Positions 44,929-53,302 of a DNA stretch of 64,000 nt are shown here, piece after piece. The notes under the pieces are model-generated. The model searched no databases. It had not been told where the DNA came from and saw nothing but the letters and a program-made list of their open reading frames with translations. The position numbers and the translations under genes are program-made. The stretch's first letter is position 1, and every line of letters starts with the position of its first letter. The DNA lies in assembly GCF_030157465.1 (NCBI RefSeq), contig NZ_JAOAUU010000131.1, positions 40,876 to 104,875 of the forward strand, written 5' to 3'. The stretch is from Zoogloea sp. Lineage in GTDB: Bacteria; Pseudomonadota; Gammaproteobacteria; Burkholderiales; Rhodocyclaceae.

Positions 44929-45502
44929 CCGGGTGCCTGCTGCGGGTGATGAGTTCGTTGATGTCGGCTTTGGTTGCCGCCAGATCGCCTTCGAATTTCT
45001 CGCAGTTCATCATCGATACGCCGAACACGTAGGCGTAAAGCAGCACGCTGCGGGTGGACGCTTCGCCCAGGGGCACGCCGCAGGCTACAAAGAGATCACG
45101 GGCGCAGCGCAGGCGTTCGGCATCCGCCTCTTCGACGATCAGCGCGGCCGCCGGATCGCGGCGGGCCCACTCGCGCACGGCCAGTTCGATCAGGATGCCC
45201 TTGTTGTTGCGGCTGGCGCTGTAGACGTCGATGACGTGAAAAAGCTGCGCCTCCTCGTGGCCGGCTTCCGGCCGGGTCTGCTTGACGATGTCGCGGATGC
45301 GGCCCACTTTCCAGGTTTCCAGGACGCCGTCGAGCAGATCCTGACGGTCCTTGAAGTGCCAGTAGAAACTGCCTTTGGTGACGTGCAGGCGCCGGGCCAG
45401 GATTTCGACCCGAATGCCGCCCACGCCCTCGTCGGCAAGGGTATCGAAGGCGGCCTGGATCCATGCGGAACGGTCAAGCTGGGGGCGGGGTGTCTTTTGC
45501 AT
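44909..45502 (-). CDS. TetR-family transcriptional regulator
   Basis: The 197-residue protein has an N-terminal helix-turn-helix (about 25-60; RVEILARRLHVTKGSFYWHF) and a ligand domain of unknown specificity. It diverges from etfBA across a 230-base gap with a strong palindrome just upstream of its own start, so it is likely self-regulated. The neighbours suggest control of acyl-CoA oxidation. Target and ligand are inference. Confidence 0.92.
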   Translation of the reverse strand: MQKTPRPQLDRSAWIQAAFDTLADEGVGGIRVEILARRLHVTKGSFYWHFKDRQDLLDGVLETWKVGRIRDIVKQTRPEAGHEEAQLFHVIDVYSASRNNKGILIELAVREWARRDPAAALIVEEADAERLRCARDLFVACGVPLGEASTRSVLLYAYVFGVSMMNCEKFEGDLAATKADINELITRSRHPVKPPPA

Positions 45503-45526
45503 ACGGAGTAGTATTGACGCTTATGT

Positions 45527-45548
45527 TTCCATACGCTACCGTACGGAA
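45527..45548. promoter_or_regulatory. Palindromic operator, probably for the adjacent TetR regulator
   Basis: The arms TTCCATACG and CGTACGGAA make a 22-base imperfect palindrome with 18 of 22 positions symmetric. It overlaps a possible tetR promoter (TTGTCA, 17 bases, TATGGA on the minus strand). A further half-like GCATACGG lies at the tetR start codon. Confidence 0.65.
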
Positions 45549-45732
45549 AGTGACAAAGCAAGGCTGGCTGTGAGAAGCTGCCTGTTGCTGATCCGAATCA
45601 GTTCCGGCTGCTGGCTGCGAGCCGACGCGGATCGTCGAGAAGAGGCTTGCCAGCGGGGGCCGAAAGGTGCCCGCGTTCAGTCGCAAGCCCGTGGAAAATG
45701 GTGGAGAACCCTTAAATTTAAGGAGCGCAGCA

Positions 45733-46482
45733 TTGAAGATTCTGGTTCCCGTTAAACGCGTGGTCGACTACAACGTCAAAGTGCGTGTGAAAAGCGACGG
45801 TACAGGCGTAGATATCGCCAACGTCAAAATGTCCATGAACCCCTTCGACGAAATCGCCGTCGAAGAAGCCGTCCGCCTCAAGGAAGCCGGCGTGGCAACC
45901 GAAGTCGTGGCCGTGTCCTGCGGCGTCGGCGCGTGCCAGGAAACCCTGCGCACCGCGATGGCGATCGGTGCCGACCGCGGCATCCTCGTCGAAACCGACG
46001 TGGACCTGCAGCCGCTGGCCGTGGCCAAGCTGCTCAAGGCCCTGTGTGACAAGGAACAACCCCAGATCGTCATCTGCGGCAAGCAGGCCATCGATGACGA
46101 CGCCAACCAGACCGGCCAGATGCTGTCGGCGCTGATGGGCTGGCCGCAGGCCACCTTCGCCTCCAAGGTGGCGGTGGGCAGCGGCAAGGCAACCGTGACC
46201 CGCGAAATCGACGGTGGCCTCGAAACCCTCGAGATTTCCCTGCCGGCTGTGATCACCACCGATCTGCGTCTCAACGAGCCGCGCTACGCGACTCTGCCGA
46301 ACATCATGAAAGCCAAGAAGAAGCCGCTTGAAACCCTCAAGCCGGCCGATCTGGGCGTCGATGTGACGCCGCGCCTGACGACCCTCAAGGTCGTCGAGCC
46401 GGCCAAGCGCAGCGCGGGCGTGATGGTGGCTGACGTGGCTCAGCTGGTCGAAAAACTCAAGAACGAAGCGAAGGTGCTGTAA
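45733..46482 (+). CDS. etfB: Electron transfer flavoprotein subunit beta
   Basis: EtfB with EtfA accepts electrons from acyl-CoA dehydrogenases and passes them to the quinone pool. The 249-residue protein reads (M)[19 protein letters not shown], and [19 protein letters not shown] matches the family. The start is a TTG at 45733, seven bases after AAGGAG; the earlier in-frame ATG at 45667 has no family-like sequence. It overlaps etfA by one base. Confidence 0.96.
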   Translation: MKILVPVKRVVDYNVKVRVKSDGTGVDIANVKMSMNPFDEIAVEEAVRLKEAGVATEVVAVSCGVGACQETLRTAMAIGADRGILVETDVDLQPLAVAKLLKALCDKEQPQIVICGKQAIDDDANQTGQMLSALMGWPQATFASKVAVGSGKATVTREIDGGLETLEISLPAVITTDLRLNEPRYATLPNIMKAKKKPLETLKPADLGVDVTPRLTTLKVVEPAKRSAGVMVADVAQLVEKLKNEAKVL

Positions 46483-47426
46483 TGACGATTCTGGTTATTG
46501 CCGAGCACGATAATGCGTCCCTGAAGGGCGCAACCCTCAACACCGTTTCGGCTGCCGCCAAGCTGGGTGGCGACATCGCGATCCTCGTGGCGGGCTCCGG
46601 TGCGGCTGCGGTTGCCGCGGCTGCCGCAAAGGTGGCTGGCGTGGCCAAGGTGCTGGTGGTCGATGCGGCGGCCTTTGCCGATCAGTCCGCCGAAAACCTG
46701 GCCGCCCAGGTGGTGGCCGTGGTCAAGGCTGCGGGTGGTGCGATCAGCCACGTGCTGGCGCCTGCCACCACCGCCGGCAAGAATGTGCTGCCCCGCGTGG
46801 CCGCCTTGCTCGATGTGGCGCAGATTTCGGAAATCGTCGCCATCGAATCCGCCGATACCTTCGTGCGTCCGATCTACGCTGGCAACGCGCTGGCCACGGT
46901 CAAGTCCGCTGATGCGGTCAAGGTCATCACCGTGCGCACCACCGCCTTCGAGGCGGCTGCCGCCGAGGGTGGCGCGGCCGCTGTCGAGCAGGTCGCTGAA
47001 GCTGGAGACCAGGGCCTTTCGAAGCTGGTTGGCCGCGAGCTGACCAAGTCGGCCCGCCCCGAACTGGGCGCCGCCAAGATCATCGTTTCCGGTGGTCGCG
47101 GCATGGGCAGCAGCGAGAACTACCACAATGTTCTGGAGCCGCTGGCCGACAAGCTGGGTGCCGCACTGGGCGCCAGCCGCGCAGCCGTCGATGCCGGCTA
47201 CGTGCCCAACGACTACCAGGTCGGCCAGACCGGCAAGATCGTCGCTCCGCAGCTTTACCTTGCGGTCGGCATCTCCGGCGCCATTCAGCACCTGGCGGGC
47301 ATGAAGGATTCCAAGGTGATCGTCGCGATCAACAAGGATCCCGAAGCCCCGATCTTCCAGGTGGCCGACTACGGCCTCGTGGCCGATCTGTTCGAAGCGG
47401 TTCCGCAACTGACCGCCGCCGTCTGA
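46482..47426 (+). CDS. etfA: Electron transfer flavoprotein subunit alpha
   Basis: The 314-residue alpha subunit has the C-terminal FAD-binding motifs [43 protein letters not shown] and [13 protein letters not shown]. It directly follows etfB (TAATG overlap), forming the usual etfBA pair, and an acyl-CoA dehydrogenase lies downstream. Confidence 0.97.
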   Translation: MTILVIAEHDNASLKGATLNTVSAAAKLGGDIAILVAGSGAAAVAAAAAKVAGVAKVLVVDAAAFADQSAENLAAQVVAVVKAAGGAISHVLAPATTAGKNVLPRVAALLDVAQISEIVAIESADTFVRPIYAGNALATVKSADAVKVITVRTTAFEAAAAEGGAAAVEQVAEAGDQGLSKLVGRELTKSARPELGAAKIIVSGGRGMGSSENYHNVLEPLADKLGAALGASRAAVDAGYVPNDYQVGQTGKIVAPQLYLAVGISGAIQHLAGMKDSKVIVAINKDPEAPIFQVADYGLVADLFEAVPQLTAAV

Positions 47427-47455
47427 GGAAGTATTCCAGACGCGGGGCTGTCTGA

Positions 47456-48121
47456 ATGAATCTTGCGCCCGATCTCTTTTCCTCGGCATGGCATGTTTTT
47501 GCCATCGCCTGCGGGATCGGGGTCGGAGCGTGGGTCGTTCTCACGGCCCCCTGGCGGCGCCTTCTCGACGGGCATCAGTTCAATGCCCTGCTCGGCGCCG
47601 CCGTTATCCTCACCCTGCTGTGGAGCCTGAATGCCGGCGTTCGTCCCGGTCTCAATCTCCATCTCGTGGGCGCCATGGCGACCTGCCTGATCTTCGGGCC
47701 GCAGCTTGCCCTGGTCGTCCTGGCACTGGCGCTGGCCGGCATCACCTTCAACGGAAGTACCGAATGGGCGGCCTATCCGCTCAACCTGCTGGTCATGGCG
47801 ATCGTGCCCTTGGCCGTCAGCACGCTGTACTTCAGGATCGTCGAACGCTGGCTGCCCAAGCATTTCTTTGTCTATGTTTTTGTGAACGCCTTCATCGGTG
47901 CGGCGCTGGTTGTGATTGTCCAGGGTGTTGTTGCATCGTTGATGCTGGTTGCCGCCGGTGCTTACCCGGCGGATCTGCTGTTGTCCGAGTACCTTCCGTT
48001 CTTCCTGCTGCTGGGCTTTTCCGAAGCCTGGCTGACGGGCATGGCGCTGACCGTGCTGGTGATTTACTGTCCGGAATGGGTGGCGACCTTTGATGACCGC
48101 AGCTATCTGTTGAACAAGTAA
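47456..48121 (+). CDS. CbiM-like integral membrane protein
   Basis: The 221-residue hydrophobic protein has about six membrane segments and conserved stretches such as RPGLNLHLVGAMATCLIFGP and FFVYVFVNAFIGAAL. This resembles the short proteobacterial branch of the CbiM/energy-coupling-factor permease family. The N-terminal Met-His metal site of true CbiM is missing (it begins MNLAPDLF), so cobalt or nickel transport is unproven. It sits between etfA and the acyl-CoA dehydrogenase. Confidence 0.55.
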   Translation: MNLAPDLFSSAWHVFAIACGIGVGAWVVLTAPWRRLLDGHQFNALLGAAVILTLLWSLNAGVRPGLNLHLVGAMATCLIFGPQLALVVLALALAGITFNGSTEWAAYPLNLLVMAIVPLAVSTLYFRIVERWLPKHFFVYVFVNAFIGAALVVIVQGVVASLMLVAAGAYPADLLLSEYLPFFLLLGFSEAWLTGMALTVLVIYCPEWVATFDDRSYLLNK

Positions 48122-48174
48122 GCCGGCCCGAAGGGTCGTCCAAACCTAAAACAATATTCAGTGGAGAAAAAACG

Positions 48175-49971
48175 ATGAGCTCATACAACGCCCCCATTCG
48201 TGACATGCAATTCGTCATGCGCGAACTGGCCGACCTTGACGCCGTGGCTGCGCTGCCGGGCTGCGAGGATGCCGCTTCCGACGTGGTCGATGCGATTCTC
48301 GAAGAAGCCGGCAAGTTTGCCGGCGGGGTTCTGGCGCCCCTCAACTGGACGGGCGACCAGGAAGGTGCCCGCTGGGACAACGGCGTCGTGCACACCGCCA
48401 CCGGCTGGAAGGAAGCCTACAAGCAGTTCGCCGAAGCCGGCTGGACCGCGCTTGCCGGTGACCCCGAGTTTGGCGGCCAGGGCCTGCCGAAGCTGGTTTC
48501 CACCGCCGTGATGGAAATGTGGAAGTCGGCCAACATGGCCTTCTCCCTGTGTCCGATGCTGACCACCGGCGCCATCGAATCCATCAAGCTGCGTGGTAGC
48601 GACGAGCAGAAGGCTGCCTTCCTGCCCAAGATGGTGAGCGGCGAATGGACCGGCACCATGAACCTGACCGAGCCGTCCGCCGGCTCAGACCTCGCTGCCG
48701 TGCGCACCCGCGCCGTGCCCGAGGGTGATGGCACCTACAAGATCTTCGGCCAGAAGATCTTCATCACCTACGGCGAGCATGACATGACCGACAACATCAT
48801 CCACCTGGTGCTGGCCCGCCTGCCGGATGCGCCCGAAGGTGTGAAGGGCATTTCGCTGTTCGTGGTGCCGAAGTTCCTGCTCAACGCCGACGGCACGCCG
48901 GGCGAGCGCAACGACGTGCATTGCGTGTCGATCGAGCACAAGCTCGGCATCCACGCCAGCCCGACGGCCGTGCTGGCCTTCGGCGACAACGGTGGCGCGA
49001 TCGGCACCCTGATCGGCGAAGCCAACCGTGGCCTGGAGTACATGTTCATCATGATGAACGAGGCCCGTTTTGCGGTGGGCATGGAAGGCCTGGCGCTTTC
49101 CGAACGTGCCTATCAGCTTGCGCTGGCCTACGCCAAGGACCGCGTCCAGGGCACCGAGGCCGGTGTTCGCGGCGGGCCGAAGGTGAGCATCCTGCATCAC
49201 TCCGACGTGCGTCGCCTGCTGCTGAATATGAAGTCCACCACCGAAGCCATGCGTGCGCTGGCGTATGTGGTCGGCTCCGCCACCGACATGGCTCACCACC
49301 ACCCGGATGAAGCGGTGCGCACCCGCAACCAGGCTTTCGTCGATCTGATGATTCCGGTGGTCAAGGGCTGGTGCACCGAAAACTCCATCGCCGTGACTTC
49401 CGATGGTGTGCAGGTGCACGGCGGCATGGGCTTCATCGAGGAAACCGGCGCGGCCCAGCATTTCCGCGATTCGCGCATCACCTCGATTTACGAAGGCACC
49501 ACGGCCATCCAGGCCAACGACCTGATCGGCCGCAAGATCGCCCGTGAAAACGGCCTTACCGTGCTGGCGCTGGTTGCCGAGATGCGCAAGGTCGAAGGCC
49601 AGCTGGCCGAGGCCGCTGGCGACGAGTTCACGGCGATCCGCAAGTCGCTGTCCGCCGGCATCACCGCGGTGGAAGAGGCGGTTGCCTACATCGTTGCCAC
49701 CTACGGCAAGGACATCAAGGCCGCTTCGGTGGGCTCGGTGCCTTTCCTCAAGCTGCTCGGCATTGTTGCGGGCGGCTGGCAGATGGGCCGTGCGGCACTG
49801 GTTTCGGCCCGCCGTCTGGCCGAGGGCAGTGGTGATGCGTCGTTCTACAAGGCCAAGATCACCACGGCGCGTTTCTACGCCGACCATGTGTTGTCGCAGG
49901 CGCCGGGCATTGCCTACTCGGTGGTCAATGGTGCGGCCGGCGCGCTCGATCTGACGGAAGACCAGTTCTAA
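48175..49971 (+). CDS. Acyl-CoA dehydrogenase with C-terminal extension
   Basis: This FAD enzyme makes the trans-2 double bond of an acyl-CoA and gives electrons to ETF. The 598 residues contain MNLTEPSAGSDLAAVRTRA, the FAD region VHGGMGFIEETGAAQHFRDS and the catalytic-base region ITSIYEGTTAIQANDLIGRK. A C-terminal extension (about 470-598) marks the long subfamily. It probably uses the EtfBA encoded upstream. Chain-length specificity is unknown. Confidence 0.94.
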   Translation: MSSYNAPIRDMQFVMRELADLDAVAALPGCEDAASDVVDAILEEAGKFAGGVLAPLNWTGDQEGARWDNGVVHTATGWKEAYKQFAEAGWTALAGDPEFGGQGLPKLVSTAVMEMWKSANMAFSLCPMLTTGAIESIKLRGSDEQKAAFLPKMVSGEWTGTMNLTEPSAGSDLAAVRTRAVPEGDGTYKIFGQKIFITYGEHDMTDNIIHLVLARLPDAPEGVKGISLFVVPKFLLNADGTPGERNDVHCVSIEHKLGIHASPTAVLAFGDNGGAIGTLIGEANRGLEYMFIMMNEARFAVGMEGLALSERAYQLALAYAKDRVQGTEAGVRGGPKVSILHHSDVRRLLLNMKSTTEAMRALAYVVGSATDMAHHHPDEAVRTRNQAFVDLMIPVVKGWCTENSIAVTSDGVQVHGGMGFIEETGAAQHFRDSRITSIYEGTTAIQANDLIGRKIARENGLTVLALVAEMRKVEGQLAEAAGDEFTAIRKSLSAGITAVEEAVAYIVATYGKDIKAASVGSVPFLKLLGIVAGGWQMGRAALVSARRLAEGSGDASFYKAKITTARFYADHVLSQAPGIAYSVVNGAAGALDLTEDQF

Positions 49972-49999
49972 GTTTTTTTGCAGACGTTTGCAGCAAGGG

Positions 50000-50021
50000 A
50001 AAGGGGCCGCGAGGCCCCTTT
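50000..50021. terminator. Terminator after the acyl-CoA dehydrogenase gene
   Basis: AAAGGGGCC and GGCCCCTTT form a perfect nine-base stem with a GCGA loop, followed by CTTCG. It serves the dehydrogenase gene and, from the other side, the convergent small membrane-protein gene. Confidence 0.8.
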
Positions 50022-50040
50022 CTTCGTCAACGTCGCCCCG

Positions 50041-50382
50041 TCAGTGCAGCTCCGGGAAACGCTGCAGCCACAGCCAGGCGACGACGATCTGGACCAGTAT
50101 GGCCAGCGTGCAGGTTCCGGTGACATAACAGCAGGCGGCCGGCAGCACGTGCTCGAACCATTCTTCGAAGAGCATGCCGAGCGCAAAGAAGAGCAGGCTC
50201 AGCGTGACCCACTTGAGCATGAAGCCGGGCAGGTGGCTGCCCATTTTTCGGTTGTAGCGGTAGTTTTGCCGGCGTTCGAGAAGGCTGCCGCGGGTCACGT
50301 CGCGGAAGTAGCGAAAGGGCCACAGGAAGCGGTACAGGAGATGCCAGACGGCCTCCTGGCTGGGCGGGGAAATCCTGTTCAT
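50041..50382 (-). CDS. Small membrane protein of unknown function
   Basis: The 113-residue protein has a basic, aromatic N-terminal half (RYFRDVTRGSLLERRQNYRYN) and two predicted membrane segments (about 56-72 and 80-104). Two cysteines (ACCYVTG) lie at the start of the second segment. I do not recognise a family. It is transcribed away from the cytochrome genes and shares the terminator of the upstream dehydrogenase. Confidence 0.65.
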   Translation of the reverse strand: MNRISPPSQEAVWHLLYRFLWPFRYFRDVTRGSLLERRQNYRYNRKMGSHLPGFMLKWVTLSLLFFALGMLFEEWFEHVLPAACCYVTGTCTLAILVQIVVAWLWLQRFPELH

Positions 50383-50549
50383 GATGCGCTCCTTCCGTGG
50401 CGGCCGGATCGGTTAAGTCTGCACCGAGTCCGGGAAGGAGGGAAGGGGGCGCTCCAGGGAGAACCACGCGAGCATGGCGCCGGCTGCAGAATGTTTCATA
50501 CTTTCCCGGTGAGACTCGTTCGATTTCAACCCACTGCAAGAGGCCGACC

Positions 50550-50849
50550 ATGAATGCTAAAACCCTGATCCTGCTGGCAGCCACCCTGGCTGGCGGCGCT
50601 GCCTGGGCCGGCGACCCTGCCGCCGGCGAAAAATTGGCCACCGCTAAAAACTGTGCGGCCTGCCACCAGCGCCTGGTGGGTGGCGATGGCTCAAAGCTCT
50701 ACACACGTGCGGATCGAAAGGTTAAAACACGGGCCCAGCTCGCGTCCCAGGTGCACTTTTGCAGCACCCAGTTCAAGACCGGCTGGCTCCCCGAGGACGA
50801 GGAGCATGTCGTGGCCTGGCTGAATCATCGCTACTACCAGTTCAAGTGA
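50550..50849 (+). CDS. Small periplasmic monoheme cytochrome c
   Basis: The 99-residue protein has a signal peptide (MNAKTLILLAATLAGGAAWA) and one CxxCH heme site (CAACH). A second half, with an extra lone Cys in QVHFCSTQF, ends in VVAWLNHRYYQFK. The extra Cys and missing clear distal Met set it apart from class I cytochromes. ATG at 50550 follows AAGAGG. It precedes the flavocytochrome c genes and may belong to the same electron chain. Confidence 0.85.
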   Translation: MNAKTLILLAATLAGGAAWAGDPAAGEKLATAKNCAACHQRLVGGDGSKLYTRADRKVKTRAQLASQVHFCSTQFKTGWLPEDEEHVVAWLNHRYYQFK

Positions 50850-50955
50850 CAGGCGCCGGGGCGCGATCCATGGCTTGCCTGGTTTTTCGGGGGCAACGAT
50901 CAAATGGAACGGCCAGGGCACTCGCCGCTTCGGCTGATTCAATGAGGAGACGGGA

Positions 50956-51270
50956 ATGAAACTGCTTCGATGGGTGGCCGGGCTCGGCCTTGCCGGTACG
51001 CTGGGCGCAGTGTGGGCCGCGGGCCAGCCGGACCCGAACCTGGCGCGCAACCTGGCCGCCACCTGCGCCAACTGCCATGGCACCGACGGGCGCAGTGTGG
51101 CGGGCGCGGGTAACGAAGGCCTTGCCGGCACCGACAAGGACACGCTCATGCAGAAGCTGCGCGACTTTCGCTCCGGCGCCCGGCCCGCGACGATCATGCA
51201 CCAGATCTCCAGGGGCTATACCGAAGCACAACTCGAACTGATTGCGGCGTACTTTGCCGCCCGCAAGTAA
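50956..51270 (+). CDS. Monoheme cytochrome c, probable heme subunit of flavocytochrome c
   Basis: The 104-residue protein has a signal peptide ending at VWA and one class I heme site (CANCHG), with a Met (MHQISRGYT) suitable as the second ligand. It lies 13 bases before the FAD subunit gene, the usual order of fccA-fccB. Classical FccA has two hemes and is longer, so this is a monoheme variant, as in some SoxE/FccA relatives. Confidence 0.85.
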   Translation: MKLLRWVAGLGLAGTLGAVWAAGQPDPNLARNLAATCANCHGTDGRSVAGAGNEGLAGTDKDTLMQKLRDFRSGARPATIMHQISRGYTEAQLELIAAYFAARK

Positions 51271-51283
51271 GCGGGGAGCGACC

Positions 51284-52561
51284 ATGCACAATCGACGCAA
51301 TTTCCTGAAGACAGCCGCCCTTGCCGGCGGCGCGGTGGCATTGTCCGGCTTGACGGGCTGCGCGATGGGCTCACGCCCGCGGGGGCACGTGGTGGTGGTG
51401 GGCGGCGGCTACGGCGGCGCCACGGCGGCCAAATATCTGCGCATGTGGAGCCAGAAGGGGGTCGATGTCACCCTCGTCGAGCGCAATCCGCAGTTCATCT
51501 CCTGCCCGATTTCCAACCTCGTGATTGGCGGCGACAAACAGATGGCCGACATCACCATGAGCTACACGGGCCTTCGCGACACATGGGGTGTGAAGGTGAT
51601 CGAGGACAGCGTGATCGCCCTGGATGCGGCGGCCCGCAAGCTGCGGCTGGCCAGTGGCGGCGAACTGGGCTATGACCGGCTGGTGCTCTCGCCAGGCGTG
51701 GATTTCATGTTCGAGCAGGTTCCCGGCCTCGAGCGCGAAGAGGCTCGCAGCAGGGTGCTCCACGCCTGGAAAGCCGGCGCCCAGACGGTGGCCCTGAGAA
51801 AGCAGCTCGAAGACATGCCGGACGGCGGTGTTTATGCGCTGACGATTCCCAGGGCGCCTTACCGCTGCCCGCCGGGGCCCTACGAGCGCGCCTGCCTGGT
51901 GGCCAACTACCTCAAGAAGAGCAAGCCGAAATCCAAGGTGCTGGTGCTCGACGCCAACGAGGAAATCACCTCCAAGAAAGCCCTGTTCACCACGGCTTTT
52001 GAAAGGTATGCAGGCATTCTCGAATACCGCCCGAACAGCGAACTGCGCGAAGTGGATGCCGCCAGCCGCACGGCAACTTTCGACTTCGACACGGTGAAAG
52101 CCGACGTGCTCAACGTGGTGCCGCCCCAGCGCGCCGGCGACATCGCGGCAGGCTCGGGCGTGAAGCTCGTCAACAAGCGCTGGGTGGATATCGACTGGCT
52201 GAGTTTCGAGTCGGTGAACACGCCGGGTGTGCATGTGATTGGCGACGCGATCTTTCCGGCGCCGACGATGCCCAAGTCGGGCCACATTGCCAATCAGCAC
52301 GCCAAGATTGCGGCGGCAGCCATTCTCAACCTGCTGGCGGGCGAGGCGCCGAACCCTGAGCCGGTGCTGATGAATACCTGCTACAGCTTCGTGGATTCGA
52401 AAAACGTCATCCACGTCAGCTCAATACACCAGTACGACGCAGCGAAGAAAGTGGTTCTGCCGGTGCCGGGCTCGGGGGGTGTTTCCGCCGCGGCCAACGA
52501 ACTGGAAGGCAAGTACGCAATGGCCTGGGCGAAGAACATCTGGGCCGACATGCTGGTTTGA
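51284..52561 (+). CDS. fccB: Flavocytochrome c sulfide dehydrogenase, flavoprotein subunit
   Basis: FccB oxidises sulfide in the periplasm and passes electrons to a cytochrome c. The 425 residues start with a twin-arginine signal (RRNFLK) and a lipobox-like LTGC at 23-26, so it may be a lipoprotein. The FAD motif VVVGGGYGGATAAKY follows. Cys74 in FISCPISNLVIGG corresponds to the covalent-FAD cysteine, and Cys195 (YRCPPGPYERA) and Cys366 (NTCYS) to the redox pair of the Allochromatium enzyme. The usual C-terminal motif AMAWAKNIWADMLV is present. Confidence 0.92.
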   Translation: MHNRRNFLKTAALAGGAVALSGLTGCAMGSRPRGHVVVVGGGYGGATAAKYLRMWSQKGVDVTLVERNPQFISCPISNLVIGGDKQMADITMSYTGLRDTWGVKVIEDSVIALDAAARKLRLASGGELGYDRLVLSPGVDFMFEQVPGLEREEARSRVLHAWKAGAQTVALRKQLEDMPDGGVYALTIPRAPYRCPPGPYERACLVANYLKKSKPKSKVLVLDANEEITSKKALFTTAFERYAGILEYRPNSELREVDAASRTATFDFDTVKADVLNVVPPQRAGDIAAGSGVKLVNKRWVDIDWLSFESVNTPGVHVIGDAIFPAPTMPKSGHIANQHAKIAAAAILNLLAGEAPNPEPVLMNTCYSFVDSKNVIHVSSIHQYDAAKKVVLPVPGSGGVSAAANELEGKYAMAWAKNIWADMLV

Positions 52562-52604
52562 GTGTTTGCGCCGGGCCGGGGCGGTTGCGCGCCTCCGGCC
52601 TGGA

Positions 52605-53207
52605 TCACTCCAGCGTCGAAAGATAACTGGACACGGCCTTCACCTCGAGTTCGGTCAGCTTCGAGGCGATGGAGTGCATCACCGCATTGTCGTTGTTGCG
52701 CTCGCGGGTGTTGAACTGCTTGAGCTGGTTTTCGAGGTAGAGCGGCTGCTGGCCGGCAAGGCGGGGCAATTGCGGCGTGCCGTGGCCCTTGGCGCCATGG
52801 CACGAGACGCAGGCGGCCACGCCGGAAAACGGGTTGCCCTTGACGAAGATGTAGCGCCCGACACCGGCCAGATCCGCGTCGCCCGCTGCGCTGCGGGCTG
52901 CCGGCTTTTTCTGGAAGAAGGCGCCAAGGGATTTCATCTCGTCCGGTGTCAGGTCGCCAACCATGCCGGCCATGGTTTCGCTCTTGCGCCTGCCGCTCTT
53001 GAAGTCGCCAAGCTGCCGGGCGATGTAGTCGGCGTTCTGGCCCGCCAGACGCGGGTAGAGCGCCGATGCAGCTTCGCCTTCCATGCCGTGGCACAGAAAG
53101 CAGCGCCCCCCGACGATCTCCTCGGCTCGCTGCAGGTCGGCCGCCTGGGCTGCGAGGGGTAAACCCAGCGCGAAGGCCAGGCTGGCGGCGATGAATCCCT
53201 CTTTCAT
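52605..53207 (-). CDS. Diheme cytochrome c (cytochrome c4-like)
   Basis: The 200-residue protein has a signal peptide ending AAQAA and two cytochrome c halves with heme sites CFLCHG (about 36) and CVSCHG (about 132). Each half has a PRLAGQ stretch and a Met that could be the axial ligand (ETMAGM, AVMHSI). This is the cytochrome c4 pattern. It is convergent with fccB and could carry electrons to a terminal oxidase. Confidence 0.9.
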   Translation of the reverse strand: MKEGFIAASLAFALGLPLAAQAADLQRAEEIVGGRCFLCHGMEGEAASALYPRLAGQNADYIARQLGDFKSGRRKSETMAGMVGDLTPDEMKSLGAFFQKKPAARSAAGDADLAGVGRYIFVKGNPFSGVAACVSCHGAKGHGTPQLPRLAGQQPLYLENQLKQFNTRERNNDNAVMHSIASKLTELEVKAVSSYLSTLE

Positions 53208-53302
53208 GTGTCTCTCCTCGTTGTTTCGATCCGCAACGGGAAATTATCAGAATCTTCCAGTGCGCTTGATGGGCCTGTGTTGCGCTGGCAGTCAGTTCCA
53301 AC

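Noticed and set aside
53208..53302. Possible attachment site matching the 3' end of tRNA-Val
   Set aside because: I looked for a copy of the T-arm/acceptor sequence at the far end of the island and saw none.
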